64,000 nt of DNA from Pseudomonas viridiflava (GCF_900589395.1 NZ_UUIS01000027.1:255002-319001); one strand, 5' to 3'; counted from the stretch's first letter, positions 18,301 to 27,756 are shown. Numbers and translations are program-made. The notes: generated by a model from the letters alone, not told the origin.

Positions 18301-19641
18301 GTGTTTTCCGAATTAGCCCTGCACGAACGCCTGCTCAAAGCTGTGGCCGAGTTGAAGTTTGTCGAGCCTACGCCTGTGCAGGCAGCGGCCATTCCCCTGG
18401 CCTTGCAAGGGCACGATCTGCGGGTGACGGCGCAGACCGGCAGTGGCAAGACCGCCGCTTTCGTGCTGCCGATCCTCAATCGCCTGATTGGCCCTGCCCG
18501 TGTGCGGGTCGACATTCGTGCGCTGATCCTGCTGCCGACCCGCGAGCTGGCCCAGCAGACCCTCAAGGAAGTCGAGCGTTTCTCGCAGTTCACCTTCGTC
18601 AAGGCCGGCCTGATCACCGGCGGTGAAGACTTCAAGGTCCAGGCCGCCATGCTGCGCAAGGTGCCGGATATCCTGATCGGTACGCCGGGCCGCATGCTCG
18701 AACACCTCAATGCCGGCAACCTGGACCTGAAACTGGTCGAGGTGCTGGTGCTCGACGAAGCCGACCGCATGCTCGACATGGGCTTTGCCGAAGACGTCGA
18801 GCGTCTGTCGCAGGAATGTGCCCAGCGCCAGCAGACTCTGCTGTTCTCGGCGACCACCGGCGGCGCCGGCCTGCGCGAAATGGCGCAGAAAGTGCTCAAG
18901 GACCCGCAGCACCTGCAGCTCAACCGCGTCAGCGAACTGGCCACCGGCACGCGCCAGCAGATCGTCACCGCCGACCATAACGTGCACAAGGAGCAGATCA
19001 TCAACTGGCTGGTCGCCAACGAGACCTACCAGAAGGCGATCATCTTCACCAACACCAAGGCCATGGCCGACCGCCTGTACGGGCGTCTGATCGCGCAAGA
19101 CCTCAAGGCCTTCGTGCTGCACGGCGACAAGGACCAGAAGGACCGCAAGGCTTCCATCGAGCGCTTCAAGCAGGGCGGCGCCAAGATCCTGGTCGCCACC
19201 GACGTTGCAGCCCGTGGCCTGGACATCGACGGCCTGGACCTGGTGATCAACTTCGACATGCCCCGCAGCGGCGACGACTACGTGCACCGCATCGGTCGCA
19301 CCGGTCGTGCCGGTGGCGAAGGCCTGGCGATCTCGCTGATCTGCCATGGCGACTGGAACCTGATGTCGAGCATCGAGCGCTACCTCAAGCAGACTTTCGA
19401 GCGCCGGGTGATCAAGGAAGTCAAAGGCACCTATGGCGGACCCAAGAAGGTCAAGGCTTCGGGCAAGGCCGTGGGCGTCAAGAAGAAAAAGACCGACGTC
19501 AAGGGCGACAAGAAAAAGACCACCGCCAAGGGCCCGAACAAACGCAAGACGGTCAACCGTCCAAAGCCTGATTCGCTGGTCAGCGAAGACGGCATGGCCC
19601 CGCTGAAAAAGCGCAAGGCGCCGGCACCTGCCGCCGAGTGA
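18301..19641 (+). CDS. DEAD-box ATP-dependent RNA helicase
   Basis: A 446-residue RNA helicase with the full motif set: Q-motif PTPVQAAAIPLAL, motif I AQTGSGKT, Ia PTRELAQQ, Ib TPGR, II DEAD, III SAT, V ATDVAARGLDIDG and VI HRIGRTGRAG. A Lys-rich basic tail (about residues 380-446) should bind RNA. Such enzymes help ribosome assembly and RNA decay in the cold. The start is GTG at 18301, preceded by GAGGT and matching the family N-terminus; upstream codons are not family-like. Which named paralogue (srmB, rhlE or other) is not decided. Confidence 0.9.
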   Translation: MFSELALHERLLKAVAELKFVEPTPVQAAAIPLALQGHDLRVTAQTGSGKTAAFVLPILNRLIGPARVRVDIRALILLPTRELAQQTLKEVERFSQFTFVKAGLITGGEDFKVQAAMLRKVPDILIGTPGRMLEHLNAGNLDLKLVEVLVLDEADRMLDMGFAEDVERLSQECAQRQQTLLFSATTGGAGLREMAQKVLKDPQHLQLNRVSELATGTRQQIVTADHNVHKEQIINWLVANETYQKAIIFTNTKAMADRLYGRLIAQDLKAFVLHGDKDQKDRKASIERFKQGGAKILVATDVAARGLDIDGLDLVINFDMPRSGDDYVHRIGRTGRAGGEGLAISLICHGDWNLMSSIERYLKQTFERRVIKEVKGTYGGPKKVKASGKAVGVKKKKTDVKGDKKKTTAKGPNKRKTVNRPKPDSLVSEDGMAPLKKRKAPAPAAE

Positions 19642-19835
19642 TGCCTTGAACGGCAGGGGCGCTGCATTGACGGCGATCCCTGCCACACACTTTCCCCCGC
19701 TGTTCGCCGACACCCTGTCCATGGCCATCCGGCAGCCCGCCTGAACGCCTTGCACCGCCTTGGGTCACACCCCATGAGGCCGCTTTTGACTGCGCGTCAC
19801 ACGGCCACTCATTCTTGCGGGACGGAGGATGCACC

Positions 19836-20228
19836 ATGAAATACGATTGGGACCTGATTGAACGTCTGCTCCATGAAGTCCAGAACGGGGCCGGCCAGGC
19901 CTTTGCGCCGCGCCAGTACGCGGCCGAGCATGCCGAGGCCAAGGTGGCCCAGGGCGAGCCGTCGGCCAATCTCGATGAGCTCAAGCCGCAGGCCGCCGAT
20001 CTTGGGACCCTGCTGCTCAAACGCGGCTACATCGAGCCACGTCCGCATGAAGAAGGCGGCACCGGTTCCAACTTCATCCTGACCCCACGCGGCTCCAGCC
20101 TGTTGGCGATGATCGACAGCAGCATCCCCGGCAACGACCACCCGCGCCAGGTGCTGGATGAACAGAACGGCGATCCGCTGGAGCCTGTGCTCTTCGACCA
20201 CATCGCGGCCAAACCCCAGGTGGCGTGA
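19836..20228 (+). CDS. winged-helix protein of unknown role (DUF2513-like)
   Basis: A 130-residue protein that starts with MKYDWDLIERLLHEVQNG, very like the start of DUF2513 winged-helix proteins, then has a LGTLLLKRGYIEP segment and FILTPRGSSLLAMI, typical of a wHTH wing and final helix. GGAGG precedes the ATG. No effector domain is present. A regulatory or DNA-binding role is likely by fold only. A REP-type palindrome follows it. Confidence 0.7.
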   Translation: MKYDWDLIERLLHEVQNGAGQAFAPRQYAAEHAEAKVAQGEPSANLDELKPQAADLGTLLLKRGYIEPRPHEEGGTGSNFILTPRGSSLLAMIDSSIPGNDHPRQVLDEQNGDPLEPVLFDHIAAKPQVA

Positions 20229-20255
20229 AATCACCCCGCTACTTGCATGCCTTGA

Positions 20256-20364
20256 GTAGGAGCGCGCTTGCCCGCGACCGAGTGCGCAGCGCTCGCAAAA
20301 ATTGTGTGGTCGCTGAAAATTTACGACTGCTAACGCAGTCGGTCGCGGGCAAGCGCGCTCCTAC
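20256..20364. repeat. REPIN-like palindrome, copy 1
   Basis: A 109-bp element whose ends, GTAGGAGCGCGCTTGCCC and its complement GGGCAAGCGCGCTCCTAC, pair perfectly around a fixed spacer. It differs from the copy at 23807 by a single base. It lies between convergent genes. Confidence 0.85.
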
Positions 20365-20400
20365 CAGCGGTGAGTTCAATCGCTAAAATTATTGCTTGCC

Positions 20401-21267
20401 TCAAGAGCGTGCCGCCTTGAGGCAATCAAGGTCGTTGAAGTCGTTGCGCATGTCGTCGATACGTTTCAGCAGCCGCTGGCGCTGGTCAGGACTGCTCTGG
20501 GCGTAGACATCCACGACCAGATTGATCGCGGCCTGTTCGGTGCGCTCGTAGGCTTCGCGGTAGTCCTGGGTCCAGAAGGTCTGCCGGTCTTGCAGCAGGG
20601 CGGTGATGCGTGCGGCAAAGTCGCTCTGTCGACGTTGCTGCACGGCCGTCAGAAAGCGGTTCTGCCAACTGGCGCGATTGGCCAGCCAGGCCTGGTTCTG
20701 CTCGCCCAGCGAGGCCGACCACTGCTGCACGCGCGCCTTCTGCGCCGGGTTCAGCGAACCCAGCCACGGCGACAGGCGTTTTTCCATGCGCTCGGCACGT
20801 TCGGCAATCTGCTTGTCCAGTGACTGCTTCAAGTATTGCTTCTGGCGCTTGGCCTGGTCGCGTTCGAACGCGGTCTGCATTTCCTGCACCTGGCTGTCGT
20901 CCAGGCGGCCCAGCAGCTCTACGGCCGAAGGCGTGACCTGTTGCGCAATGCGGGCAATGGCCTGTTCGGCCTCACGGGTGCGGGCGGTCAGCCCGGCGGC
21001 GGTGACCTTGTCATCGCGCACCATCTGTTCCAGACCGTCGAGCCAGCTCAGGTAGCCGGGCAACTGGGTGCTGCAATGCCATTGCAAGTGCTGCTTGAGG
21101 CGCTCATCAAGCCAATCCTTCTGCTCGCCCTTGACCTTCAGGTAGTCGTTGAGCGACCAGGGAATGATCATGTCCAGATTGCGGTAGGCAAGGCCTACCT
21201 GGCTGCAGCCGGTCAACAAGGACACGGCAAGCAACAGCGTCACAACGACTTTCGACAGGTACTGCAT
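20401..21267 (-). CDS. DUF6279-like lipoprotein
   Basis: A 288-residue lipoprotein: signal ending in LLTGC gives lipidation at Cys21. The mature part is mainly helical and charged (for example RTREAEQAIARIAQQ, then QAKRQKQYLKQSLDKQIAER), matching a common gammaproteobacterial family of unknown function. AGGAGCGGTC lies before the ATG. It probably sits on the inner face of the outer membrane. Next to it on the same strand is a porin-like gene. Confidence 0.8.
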   Translation of the reverse strand: MQYLSKVVVTLLLAVSLLTGCSQVGLAYRNLDMIIPWSLNDYLKVKGEQKDWLDERLKQHLQWHCSTQLPGYLSWLDGLEQMVRDDKVTAAGLTARTREAEQAIARIAQQVTPSAVELLGRLDDSQVQEMQTAFERDQAKRQKQYLKQSLDKQIAERAERMEKRLSPWLGSLNPAQKARVQQWSASLGEQNQAWLANRASWQNRFLTAVQQRRQSDFAARITALLQDRQTFWTQDYREAYERTEQAAINLVVDVYAQSSPDQRQRLLKRIDDMRNDFNDLDCLKAARS

Positions 21268-21344
21268 GACCGCTCCTTGATCTGCTGGCGTTGCCTTGGA
21301 GGCATCCAATAGAGGCCAGCTTACACAAGGCAGTTCCATGGCGT

Positions 21345-22076
21345 TCAGAACAGTGTGCGGACCGCCTTGATCGTGAAGGTCTGCTCGCAGCGCGGGTTAT
21401 GGCCGCTGTAGACGTTACAGCTGTCGCTGGACAGGCTCGAACCGCTGTAGATCAGGTTCATGTCGATGCCCAGCCAGGGCCGCGAGAGTTTCAGCGACCA
21501 GTCGTTGAAACCGCCGATCAGGCTGCCGTCACTGGCGATCTGGGTGGTGTCGAACTGATGCGTGGCGTATTGCATGCGCACGTTCATCCCCAGCCGCTCC
21601 AGGCTGCCCAGGTCGACGAACAAGGTGCTGTTGCGCACGCCGATGTCATCGCTGAAGGCCGCACCCAGCCGGCTGTCGAGCACACGCAGGCCAGCGTAGA
21701 CCTCGTGGCTGTCGATCTGGCTGGTTTCGGGGTAGCTGTAGCGGATCATGCCCAGCTCATAACCCAGGGTCTGGTCGAAAGGTTTCTTGAAGCCCAGATA
21801 GGAATCGAGCTCCAGGTCGCTCTCAGGCACCAGGCCCATGTTGGGGGACCATTGGCCCATATAGAGGCCGCTGGCATGGGTGACATCCAGGCCGCCATGA
21901 AAGGCGTCGGAGCCACCGGTCGGGGACACCAGGCCCTGGGCCATGGTGCGTGTCGGCGTGGTGCCGACTTTCAGGCTGAAATCACCCAGGCTGCGTTCCA
22001 GAACCTGGGCAGCAGCCGGTTGGCAAAGCACCAGCAGAGCGCCCAGCAAGGGCGCCAGATGTTTAAACACGAGCAT
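21345..22076 (-). CDS. TorF-type putative porin (TIGR02001-like)
   Basis: A 243-residue protein with a signal peptide (cleavage near CQPAAAQ) and a beta-rich body. Its beginning, LKVGTTPTRTMAQGLVSPTGG, and the tail ending in aromatic/Phe (VRTLF) match the TorF/TIGR02001 family of small putative outer-membrane barrels. Residues LGYELGMIRYSYP fit the conserved middle. Function unknown. It is followed, 77 bases downstream on the same strand, by the lipoprotein gene ending at 20401, so cotranscription is possible. Confidence 0.75.
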   Translation of the reverse strand: MLVFKHLAPLLGALLVLCQPAAAQVLERSLGDFSLKVGTTPTRTMAQGLVSPTGGSDAFHGGLDVTHASGLYMGQWSPNMGLVPESDLELDSYLGFKKPFDQTLGYELGMIRYSYPETSQIDSHEVYAGLRVLDSRLGAAFSDDIGVRNSTLFVDLGSLERLGMNVRMQYATHQFDTTQIASDGSLIGGFNDWSLKLSRPWLGIDMNLIYSGSSLSSDSCNVYSGHNPRCEQTFTIKAVRTLF

Positions 22077-22241
22077 GGCTCACTCCTGGGGAGGACAAGG
22101 AGTGTGGAAAAAGAAGGCATAGGTCATACGCTGCACGCTGCAAGCCTTGGGCCAGAGCGTTGCCAGCATACCGGTGAAATATTAGCGGGCATGACCGTTC
22201 GTCGATCCGCAGGCAAATCCGTTAACGGGCCTGCCAGGCAA

Positions 22242-22751
22242 TCAGTGCGCAGCGGTCATCTCGGGACCAGGGGTTATCAGGCCATGAATCACTACCAGCG
22301 CTTGCTCGAACGAGGGGTAGCCGCTCTTGGCCACGTCCAGTTCGGCATACTCGGCGCGCCAGTGGGCCGCCTGTTTATCATCGCGCCCGGTCAGTTGTTG
22401 CGAGAGCAGGGCGATGGCCAGTGGGTGGCGATGGTCGGCGGCGGTTTGCAGCAGGTCGATGACCGTGTCCGGTTCGGCCTGTTGGCGAATCAGCAGCACG
22501 GCCTGGTAGAACTCGGCCTCGCCCGAAGCATCTGTGCGTGCCGCACGTTGCAGCATGGCGTTGGCCAGCTCGTAGTTTTCCGGGTCTGCCTGGCTGATCA
22601 GCAACTTGGCCTGGAGCATGTCGTTCTGATACAGCAGTTGCCCGGCCCGACAGGCGTCACCCGGCTCGGCCTGTTGGGCACTGTATTGGCACGGCGTCGA
22701 CGCGCACCCGCTCAGTCCGATCAAGGCACCCACCAGCATCCAGTTTTTCAT
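22242..22751 (-). CDS. small lipoprotein with TPR/Sel1-like helices
   Basis: A 169-residue protein with a lipobox (MLVGALIGLSGC, Cys16). The rest is helical with repeats such as ELANAMLQRAARTDASGEAE and LLQTAADHRHPLAIALLSQ that look like tetratricopeptide/Sel1 helices. Function unknown. The ATG at 22751 gives a clean signal; the longer frame upstream has no signal sequence. Confidence 0.7.
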   Translation of the reverse strand: MKNWMLVGALIGLSGCASTPCQYSAQQAEPGDACRAGQLLYQNDMLQAKLLISQADPENYELANAMLQRAARTDASGEAEFYQAVLLIRQQAEPDTVIDLLQTAADHRHPLAIALLSQQLTGRDDKQAAHWRAEYAELDVAKSGYPSFEQALVVIHGLITPGPEMTAAH

Positions 22752-22927
22752 TGCGCAGCCCGCCAAGGAGATTGCCGTAAGATCGTATGACCTTCGCTTC
22801 CTGATACCTGGCATCAGATTAGCAGCCCGTGCGCGAAAGTAGCCAGTGCATTGCCATCCGTATGCCGGATGAAAACCGCCTGGCAAAACCGGTTAGAATG
22901 CGCGTCACGCAATCAGGGTATCGGCAC

Positions 22928-23764
22928 ATGGCTTTAATCGGGCGCTTCAACAGCTTGCAAATCGTCAAGCACACCAACTTCGGCCTGTATCTGGACGGCG
23001 GCGCAGACGGCGAAATCCTCCTGCCCAACCGCTATATCCCGAAGGACACGCCTACCGAGGTGGATGACTGGCTGAACGTCTTCATCTACCTGGACAGCGA
23101 CGACAAGCTGATCGCCACCACTCTCAAGCCCAAGATCCAGGTCGGCGGCTTTGCCAGCCTCAAGGCGGTGCAGGTCAACAACATCGGGGTGTTCCTCGAC
23201 TGGGGCCTGCCCAAGGACCTGCTGCTGCCGTTCTCTGAAGAAAAGCGTCAGATGGAAGCGGGCGAATACTGTGTGGTGCACGCCTATCTCGACAAGCACA
23301 CCCGGCGCATCACCGCCACCTCGCGCCTGGACCGTTACCTGGACAAGACTCCGGCCAACTACAGCGCCGGCCAGGCGGTCGACCTGCTGGTGGTCGAAGC
23401 CACCGACATGGGCTTCAAGGCCATCATCGACAATCGGCACTGGGGCTTGATCCACAAGAACGAAGTGTTCAAGTTCCTGCGCCCGGGCATGCAGGAAAAA
23501 GGCTTCATCAAGCAGGTGCGCAGTGACGGCAAGATCAGCCTGAGCCTGCAACCAGTGGGCAGTGAAGCAGCCGACGGGCTGTCAGGACAGATCCTGGCCC
23601 GCCTGCGCGACAACCAGGGCGTGTTGCCGGTCAACGACAAGAGCGACCCCAAGGTCATCAGCGACCTGTTCGGCGTCAGCAAGGGCAACTTCAAGAAAGC
23701 CATTGGCGGCCTGTACAAGCAGGGACTGATCGTCATCCACCCGGACCGCATCGAACTGGCCTGA
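22928..23764 (+). CDS. cvfB: CvfB-type S1 RNA-binding protein
   Basis: A 278-residue protein with tandem S1-type OB domains: NFGLYLDGGADGEILLPNRY, then NIGVFLDWGLPKDLLLPF, then MGFKAIIDNRHWGLIHKNE, with a C-terminal winged-helix (SKGNFKKAIGGLYKQGLI). This layout is that of CvfB/YitL, an RNA-binding protein influencing expression of virulence factors in other bacteria. The start at 22928 is where family similarity begins. Likely cytoplasmic and monocistronic. Confidence 0.88.
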   Translation: MALIGRFNSLQIVKHTNFGLYLDGGADGEILLPNRYIPKDTPTEVDDWLNVFIYLDSDDKLIATTLKPKIQVGGFASLKAVQVNNIGVFLDWGLPKDLLLPFSEEKRQMEAGEYCVVHAYLDKHTRRITATSRLDRYLDKTPANYSAGQAVDLLVVEATDMGFKAIIDNRHWGLIHKNEVFKFLRPGMQEKGFIKQVRSDGKISLSLQPVGSEAADGLSGQILARLRDNQGVLPVNDKSDPKVISDLFGVSKGNFKKAIGGLYKQGLIVIHPDRIELA

Positions 23765-23806
23765 GCGCGCGCGCCTCAACAATAAATGGATATTGAATTC
23801 ACCCCC

Positions 23807-23915
23807 GTAGGAGCGCGCTTGCCCGCGACCGAGTGCGCAGCGCTCGCAAAAATTGTGTGGTCGCTGAAAATTTACGACTGCTAACGCACTCGGTCGCGGG
23901 CAAGCGCGCTCCTAC
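23807..23915. repeat. REPIN-like palindrome, copy 2
   Basis: A 109-bp copy identical to the one at 20256 except for one base near the right arm. It lies between the convergent cvfB and DsbA-fold genes, in direct orientation to copy 1 about 3.5 kb away. Confidence 0.85.
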
Positions 23916-23969
23916 AGGTCTGCGCCACAGGGGAGGTCGATTTGATTTCAGGCAGCACCGTCCCAGGAC

Positions 23970-24602
23970 TCACCCCAACAGCGCATCGAACGCCTGAGTC
24001 AAACGTTGCAGGGGCAGGGTGCCATTGAGCACCTGCGCCTCTGTCAACGGCTGGTCGGCCCGGCGCAGCAGCAGTGCGGGAACGGCGCGCAGACCCAGCG
24101 TGTCGGCCAGGCCTTCGTCAGCCAGTACGCTGGCGCAATAGTGTTCCTGTATCAGGGCCTCTTGCAGCGCCTGGGCATCCAGCCCCGCCATCGCCGCCAC
24201 CTGCAGCAGAACCTGCGTGTCACCGATGTCCTGGCCCTGCTCGAAAAACGCCTGGAACACCGCCCTATGAAACGCTTCGAATCCTCCATGGGCCCGTGCA
24301 AAGGCCGCCGCTTGCAAGGCCTTGCGGCTGTGCGGTTGCACCGGCGGGATCTTCATGCGCAATTGACGCTTGTCGGCCATGGGCAGTACCGCCCGGGACC
24401 AGGTCATGCGCAGGTGTTCAGCGCACGGGTCGGGCGTTTCCAACGGCTCCGGCCGCAGTTCGAAGGCGTGCCAGCACCATTGGATCGAGGGGCCATAGAG
24501 GGTCTGGAGCTGTTCGAGCACCGGCAATTGCAGGTAGCTGAAAGGGCAGACGTAGTCACTCCAGAGGTCGACCCTGAGGGTGGTGTGCATACCCGTTTTC
24601 AT
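23970..24602 (-). CDS. DsbA-fold (FrnE-like) oxidoreductase with a CPFS motif
   Basis: A 210-residue thioredoxin/DsbA-superfamily protein. It starts RVDLWSDYVCPFSYLQLPVL and ends with cis-Pro-type AVPALLLR, then a helix. The active-site motif is CPFS, lacking the second Cys of CPxC FrnE proteins, so it may be a reductase, isomerase or glutathione-transferase-like member rather than a disulphide oxidase. AAGGAG lies 8 bases before the ATG at 24602. Cytoplasmic, no signal peptide. Confidence 0.8.
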   Translation of the reverse strand: MKTGMHTTLRVDLWSDYVCPFSYLQLPVLEQLQTLYGPSIQWCWHAFELRPEPLETPDPCAEHLRMTWSRAVLPMADKRQLRMKIPPVQPHSRKALQAAAFARAHGGFEAFHRAVFQAFFEQGQDIGDTQVLLQVAAMAGLDAQALQEALIQEHYCASVLADEGLADTLGLRAVPALLLRRADQPLTEAQVLNGTLPLQRLTQAFDALLG

Positions 24603-24689
24603 TATTAAGGCTCCTTGATGGCTCCTTAAGAATGACTGCCCGGTCCCGGGAAAAGTCCGGGTATTTGCAAATGAGGGTGCTGAGCGGCG

Positions 24690-25064
24690 TCAGGCCTGGA
24701 CAAACACCGCAAATCCGAGGTTGGTCCCGGCCGGGCGCATATCCTTCAAAAAGCCATCACGGTCGGCGCTCAGCTCCAGGCTGATGGTTGCCTTGCGCTT
24801 GCCGGCATTGCGCACCTCGACCCCGGCCATGCGCGCACGCAGGAACGAAGTGGGCACTTTCACATGCAGCAACTGTTCGGTTTCAGGGGTGTGCAGCAGC
24901 AGGTTGAGCCATTCGAGGCTTTTCAACTGGCTGACAGGCAGGTCGAACCACCAGATGTTGCGTCGGGGATCGAGCACGGCGAAATAGCTGTTGTCGGCGT
25001 TCAGCACGGGATTTTCCAGTTGCTGGTTGCGACGATCAATGGCCTGTTTTTTGTCGAGCTTCAT
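24690..25064 (-). CDS. conserved hypothetical protein
   Basis: A 124-residue soluble protein with no signal peptide. Segments such as NIWWFDLPVSQLKSLEWLNL and RKATISLELSADRDGFLKDM suggest an alpha/beta fold. I do not recognise it. The start is uncertain: ATG at 25064 or 25079, with no clear ribosome site. It is upstream of the DsbA-fold gene on the same strand and may be read with it. Confidence 0.65.
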   Translation of the reverse strand: MKLDKKQAIDRRNQQLENPVLNADNSYFAVLDPRRNIWWFDLPVSQLKSLEWLNLLLHTPETEQLLHVKVPTSFLRARMAGVEVRNAGKRKATISLELSADRDGFLKDMRPAGTNLGFAVFVQA

Positions 25065-25273
25065 AAGGGTTCCGGTCATTCTGTGGATCTGTGCAGGCCC
25101 AAACGCCCGCTGCTGGCGGGCATTGTGGCACAAAGCCCCGGCACCGGCAGATGAACGGAAAAGCAGTCGGGCAAATAATTGAAACTCTGCGCTGCCGCTT
25201 CGTGTCCATCACTTTGTCGGGTTCATAACGACATCCTTCCTTTAGTTAGGGGCCGATGGCCCAGGAGCGTCAC

Positions 25274-25462
25274 ATGAGCAGCACCAGCGATAAAGTCAAA
25301 GGCATGGCCAACGAAGCGGTCGGCAACATCAAGCAAGGTGTCGGCAAGGTGACTGACAACGACAAACTGCGTGCTGAAGGCAAAGCTCAGGAAATCAAGG
25401 GCGAAGGCCAGCAGGTCAAGGGCGAAGCCAAGGAACAGATCAAGAAAGGTCTGGACCACTAA
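25274..25462 (+). CDS. CsbD-family stress protein
   Basis: A 62-residue, charged, Ala/Gly/Lys-rich helical protein: [19 protein letters not shown], then [14 protein letters not shown], then [11 protein letters not shown]. It is typical of CsbD, a general-stress protein of unknown biochemical role. The ATG at 25274 is set by AGGAG 7 bases upstream. Confidence 0.9.
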   Translation: MSSTSDKVKGMANEAVGNIKQGVGKVTDNDKLRAEGKAQEIKGEGQQVKGEAKEQIKKGLDH

Positions 25463-25661
25463 ACAAGCCTGATGTACTTGTAGCCCCGACCGTCATGACC
25501 GCAGACAGGCGTCATGATGGTCACGCTTGCTGAAACCTTTTGCCGTTATTCAAGTCCATGTGTGCGCACGATCAGGATGCCTGTGCCCAGGCCTTGGTCA
25601 ATGTCACACCCAATCGTCGTGAAGACGTAAGTACCTGGGTACGTTCGCGAAAGGAGACGCC

Positions 25662-26603
25662 ATGAATTTCGCCCATATGCGTAACTTGTCATTCAGTAAA
25701 GTGATGGTTCGCACCGTCAGTGAGTTCATCGACGACGAGATGTCGACCTACGCTTCGGCTCTGGCTTACCAGGCGCTGTTCTCGCTGTTCCCCTTCCTGT
25801 TGTTCCTGATTGCCCTGATCGGCTTCCTGCACCTGCCCGACTTCTTTTCCTGGCTGCGCCTGCAGTCCGAGCTGGTGTTGCCGCCCCAGGCACTGGAGCA
25901 GGTCAACCCGGTCATTGACCAGTTGCAGCAATCAAAGGGTGGATTGCTTTCGGTGGGTATCGTCATTGCCTTGTGGACTGCGTCGGCCGGTGTGCGCCTG
26001 ATGATGAGCGCCATGAACGCCGCCTATGACGTGGTCGAAGGCCGGCCGATCTGGAAACGCCTGCCCCTGTCGATCCTCTACACCATCGGCCTGGCCGTCA
26101 TGCTGCTGGCCGCTGCCGCCCTGATGGTCACCGGGCCCCAGGTCATGAACTGGTTCGCCGCGCACCTGGGCATTGAAGAGTTCATCGTGACCTTGTGGAC
26201 CCTCCTGCGCTGGCCGCTGATCATCCTGTTGATGATGTTCGCCGTGGCGGTCATGTATTACGTGATGCCGGACGTCAAACAGGAGTTTCGCTTCATCACC
26301 CCAGGCTCGGTGCTGGCGGTGGTGGTCTGGATCGTGGCGTCGCTGGGCTTTGCTTTCTACGTCAAGACCTTTGCCGACTACAACGCCATGTACGGCAGCA
26401 TCGGGGCAATCATTGTGCTGTTGCTGTACTTCTACATTTCGGCGGCCGTGCTGTTGCTGGGGGCGGAAATGAATGCGGTGATCGAGCACATGTCGCAAGA
26501 AGGCAAGGACAGCGGCGAGAAAGTGCCCGGTGACGGCGGTGTCGAAGCCAGTGGTCCCGAGAAGACTGGCGTTGGCGGCGCGCACACGGCACCGCATGCC
26601 TGA
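25662..26603 (+). CDS. YihY/BrkB-family inner-membrane protein
   Basis: A 313-residue protein with about six membrane segments and the family features: EFIDDEMSTYASALAYQALFSLFPFL near the start (split), a VMYYVMPDVKQEFRFITPGS region and FKTFADYNAMYGSIGAI-like block before the final helix. Formerly annotated as RNase BN or BrkB; its real role is unclear. AAAGGAGA precedes the ATG. The C-terminal 40 residues are polar and disordered. Confidence 0.88.
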   Translation: MNFAHMRNLSFSKVMVRTVSEFIDDEMSTYASALAYQALFSLFPFLLFLIALIGFLHLPDFFSWLRLQSELVLPPQALEQVNPVIDQLQQSKGGLLSVGIVIALWTASAGVRLMMSAMNAAYDVVEGRPIWKRLPLSILYTIGLAVMLLAAAALMVTGPQVMNWFAAHLGIEEFIVTLWTLLRWPLIILLMMFAVAVMYYVMPDVKQEFRFITPGSVLAVVVWIVASLGFAFYVKTFADYNAMYGSIGAIIVLLLYFYISAAVLLLGAEMNAVIEHMSQEGKDSGEKVPGDGGVEASGPEKTGVGGAHTAPHA

Positions 26604-26667
26604 CAGGGTTGTCCGGGCCGCAGAATAATGTGGCAGGATGGCCCTTTGTCTTACAGGGTGTTGCCTG

Positions 26668-27207
26668 ATGATCCGCGAGATTCTGAAAATGGGCGATCCG
26701 CGCTTGCTGCGTATCGCCCCGCCGGTACCCGAACACCTGTTCGGCAGCCAGGAACTGCAAAACCTGATCGACGACATGTTCGACACTATGCACAGTGTCG
26801 GTGGTGTCGGCCTGGCCGCCCCGCAGATCGGCGTCGACCTGCAACTGGTGATCTTCGGTTTCGAGCACAGCGAACGCTACCCACAGGCCGAGGCCGTGCC
26901 ACGCACCATCCTGCTCAACCCCCTGATTACCCCGCTGGCCCCGACGCTGGAAGGCGGCTGGGAAGGCTGCCTGTCAGTGCCGGGCCTGCGCGGCTTTGTC
27001 GAGCGGCCCTCACATATCCGCTACGAAGGCTTCGACCCGCAAGGTCAGCCGATCCAGCGCACTGCCGAAGGCTTTCATGCGCGCGTGGTTCAGCACGAGT
27101 GTGATCACCTGATCGGCCGGCTGTACCCTTCGCGCATTACCGACTACAGCAAGTTCGGCTTTACCGAAGTCCTGTTCCCGGGCATGGACCCGAACGCCGA
27201 TGATTAA
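26668..27207 (+). CDS. def: peptide deformylase
   Basis: A 179-residue iron-dependent deformylase with all three metal-site motifs: [18 protein letters not shown] (Cys ligand) and QHECDHLIG (two His ligands plus catalytic Glu). It removes the formyl group from nascent proteins. The sequence is not next to fmt, so this is probably the second deformylase copy seen in pseudomonads. The ATG at 26668 is preferred because family similarity begins [13 protein letters not shown]. The next gene starts 7 bases later. Confidence 0.9.
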   Translation: MIREILKMGDPRLLRIAPPVPEHLFGSQELQNLIDDMFDTMHSVGGVGLAAPQIGVDLQLVIFGFEHSERYPQAEAVPRTILLNPLITPLAPTLEGGWEGCLSVPGLRGFVERPSHIRYEGFDPQGQPIQRTAEGFHARVVQHECDHLIGRLYPSRITDYSKFGFTEVLFPGMDPNADD

Positions 27208-27213
27208 GGTCGC

Positions 27214-27756
27214 ATGACCCTGCACACAGGCCTGACCCTGCAGACCGAGCGGTTGTGGTTGCGCGGCTTCCAGGCTGACGACCTGCCTGAGTTGTGCGCC
27301 TTGCTGGCCGACCCGCAGGCCATGCGCTATTCGGTGCACGGGGTCATGACGACAGCGGCCAGTGCCCAATTCCTGTACCGCTGCTGTGAAGCCTTTGCGC
27401 GTGACGGCTTTGCGCCATTGGCGATGATCGAACAGGCCAGCGGTCAATGGGTTGGCTTCTGCGGCCTGAGCCTTGAAACGTTCGAACAGATGCCCGAAGT
27501 CATGCTCGGTTACCGTCTGCGCCCGGCCTACTGGAACCAGGGGCTGGCGACTGAAGCAGTGCGGGCGGTCCTGACCCATGCCTTCGACACCCTTGAACTG
27601 GGCTCGGTCACCGCCGTGGTCGAGCCCGACAACCGTGCCTCGGTGCAGGTGCTGCACAAGGTGGGCTTCAGAGGCTGGCTGACCACGATGTACCACGGCA
27701 TGGGTGTGCGGCTCTATCGCCTGAATCGCGACAAGTGGCCAAGTGCTAGCGCCTGA
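27214..27756 (+). CDS. GNAT acetyltransferase (RimJ/RimL type)
   Basis: A 180-residue GNAT protein: TERLWLRGFQADDLPELCAL at the N-terminus, the GYRLRPAYWNQGLATEAV acetyl-CoA pyrophosphate loop, and the final VEPDNRASVQVLHKVGFR motif. Such enzymes acetylate protein N-termini or small amines; the acceptor is not predictable. It starts 7 bases after the deformylase stop, so it is probably translated from the same mRNA. Confidence 0.88.
   Translation: MTLHTGLTLQTERLWLRGFQADDLPELCALLADPQAMRYSVHGVMTTAASAQFLYRCCEAFARDGFAPLAMIEQASGQWVGFCGLSLETFEQMPEVMLGYRLRPAYWNQGLATEAVRAVLTHAFDTLELGSVTAVVEPDNRASVQVLHKVGFRGWLTTMYHGMGVRLYRLNRDKWPSASA

Noticed and set aside
18313..19755. 480-codon open frame on the minus strand
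   Set aside because: Antisense of the DEAD-box helicase, which has all family motifs.
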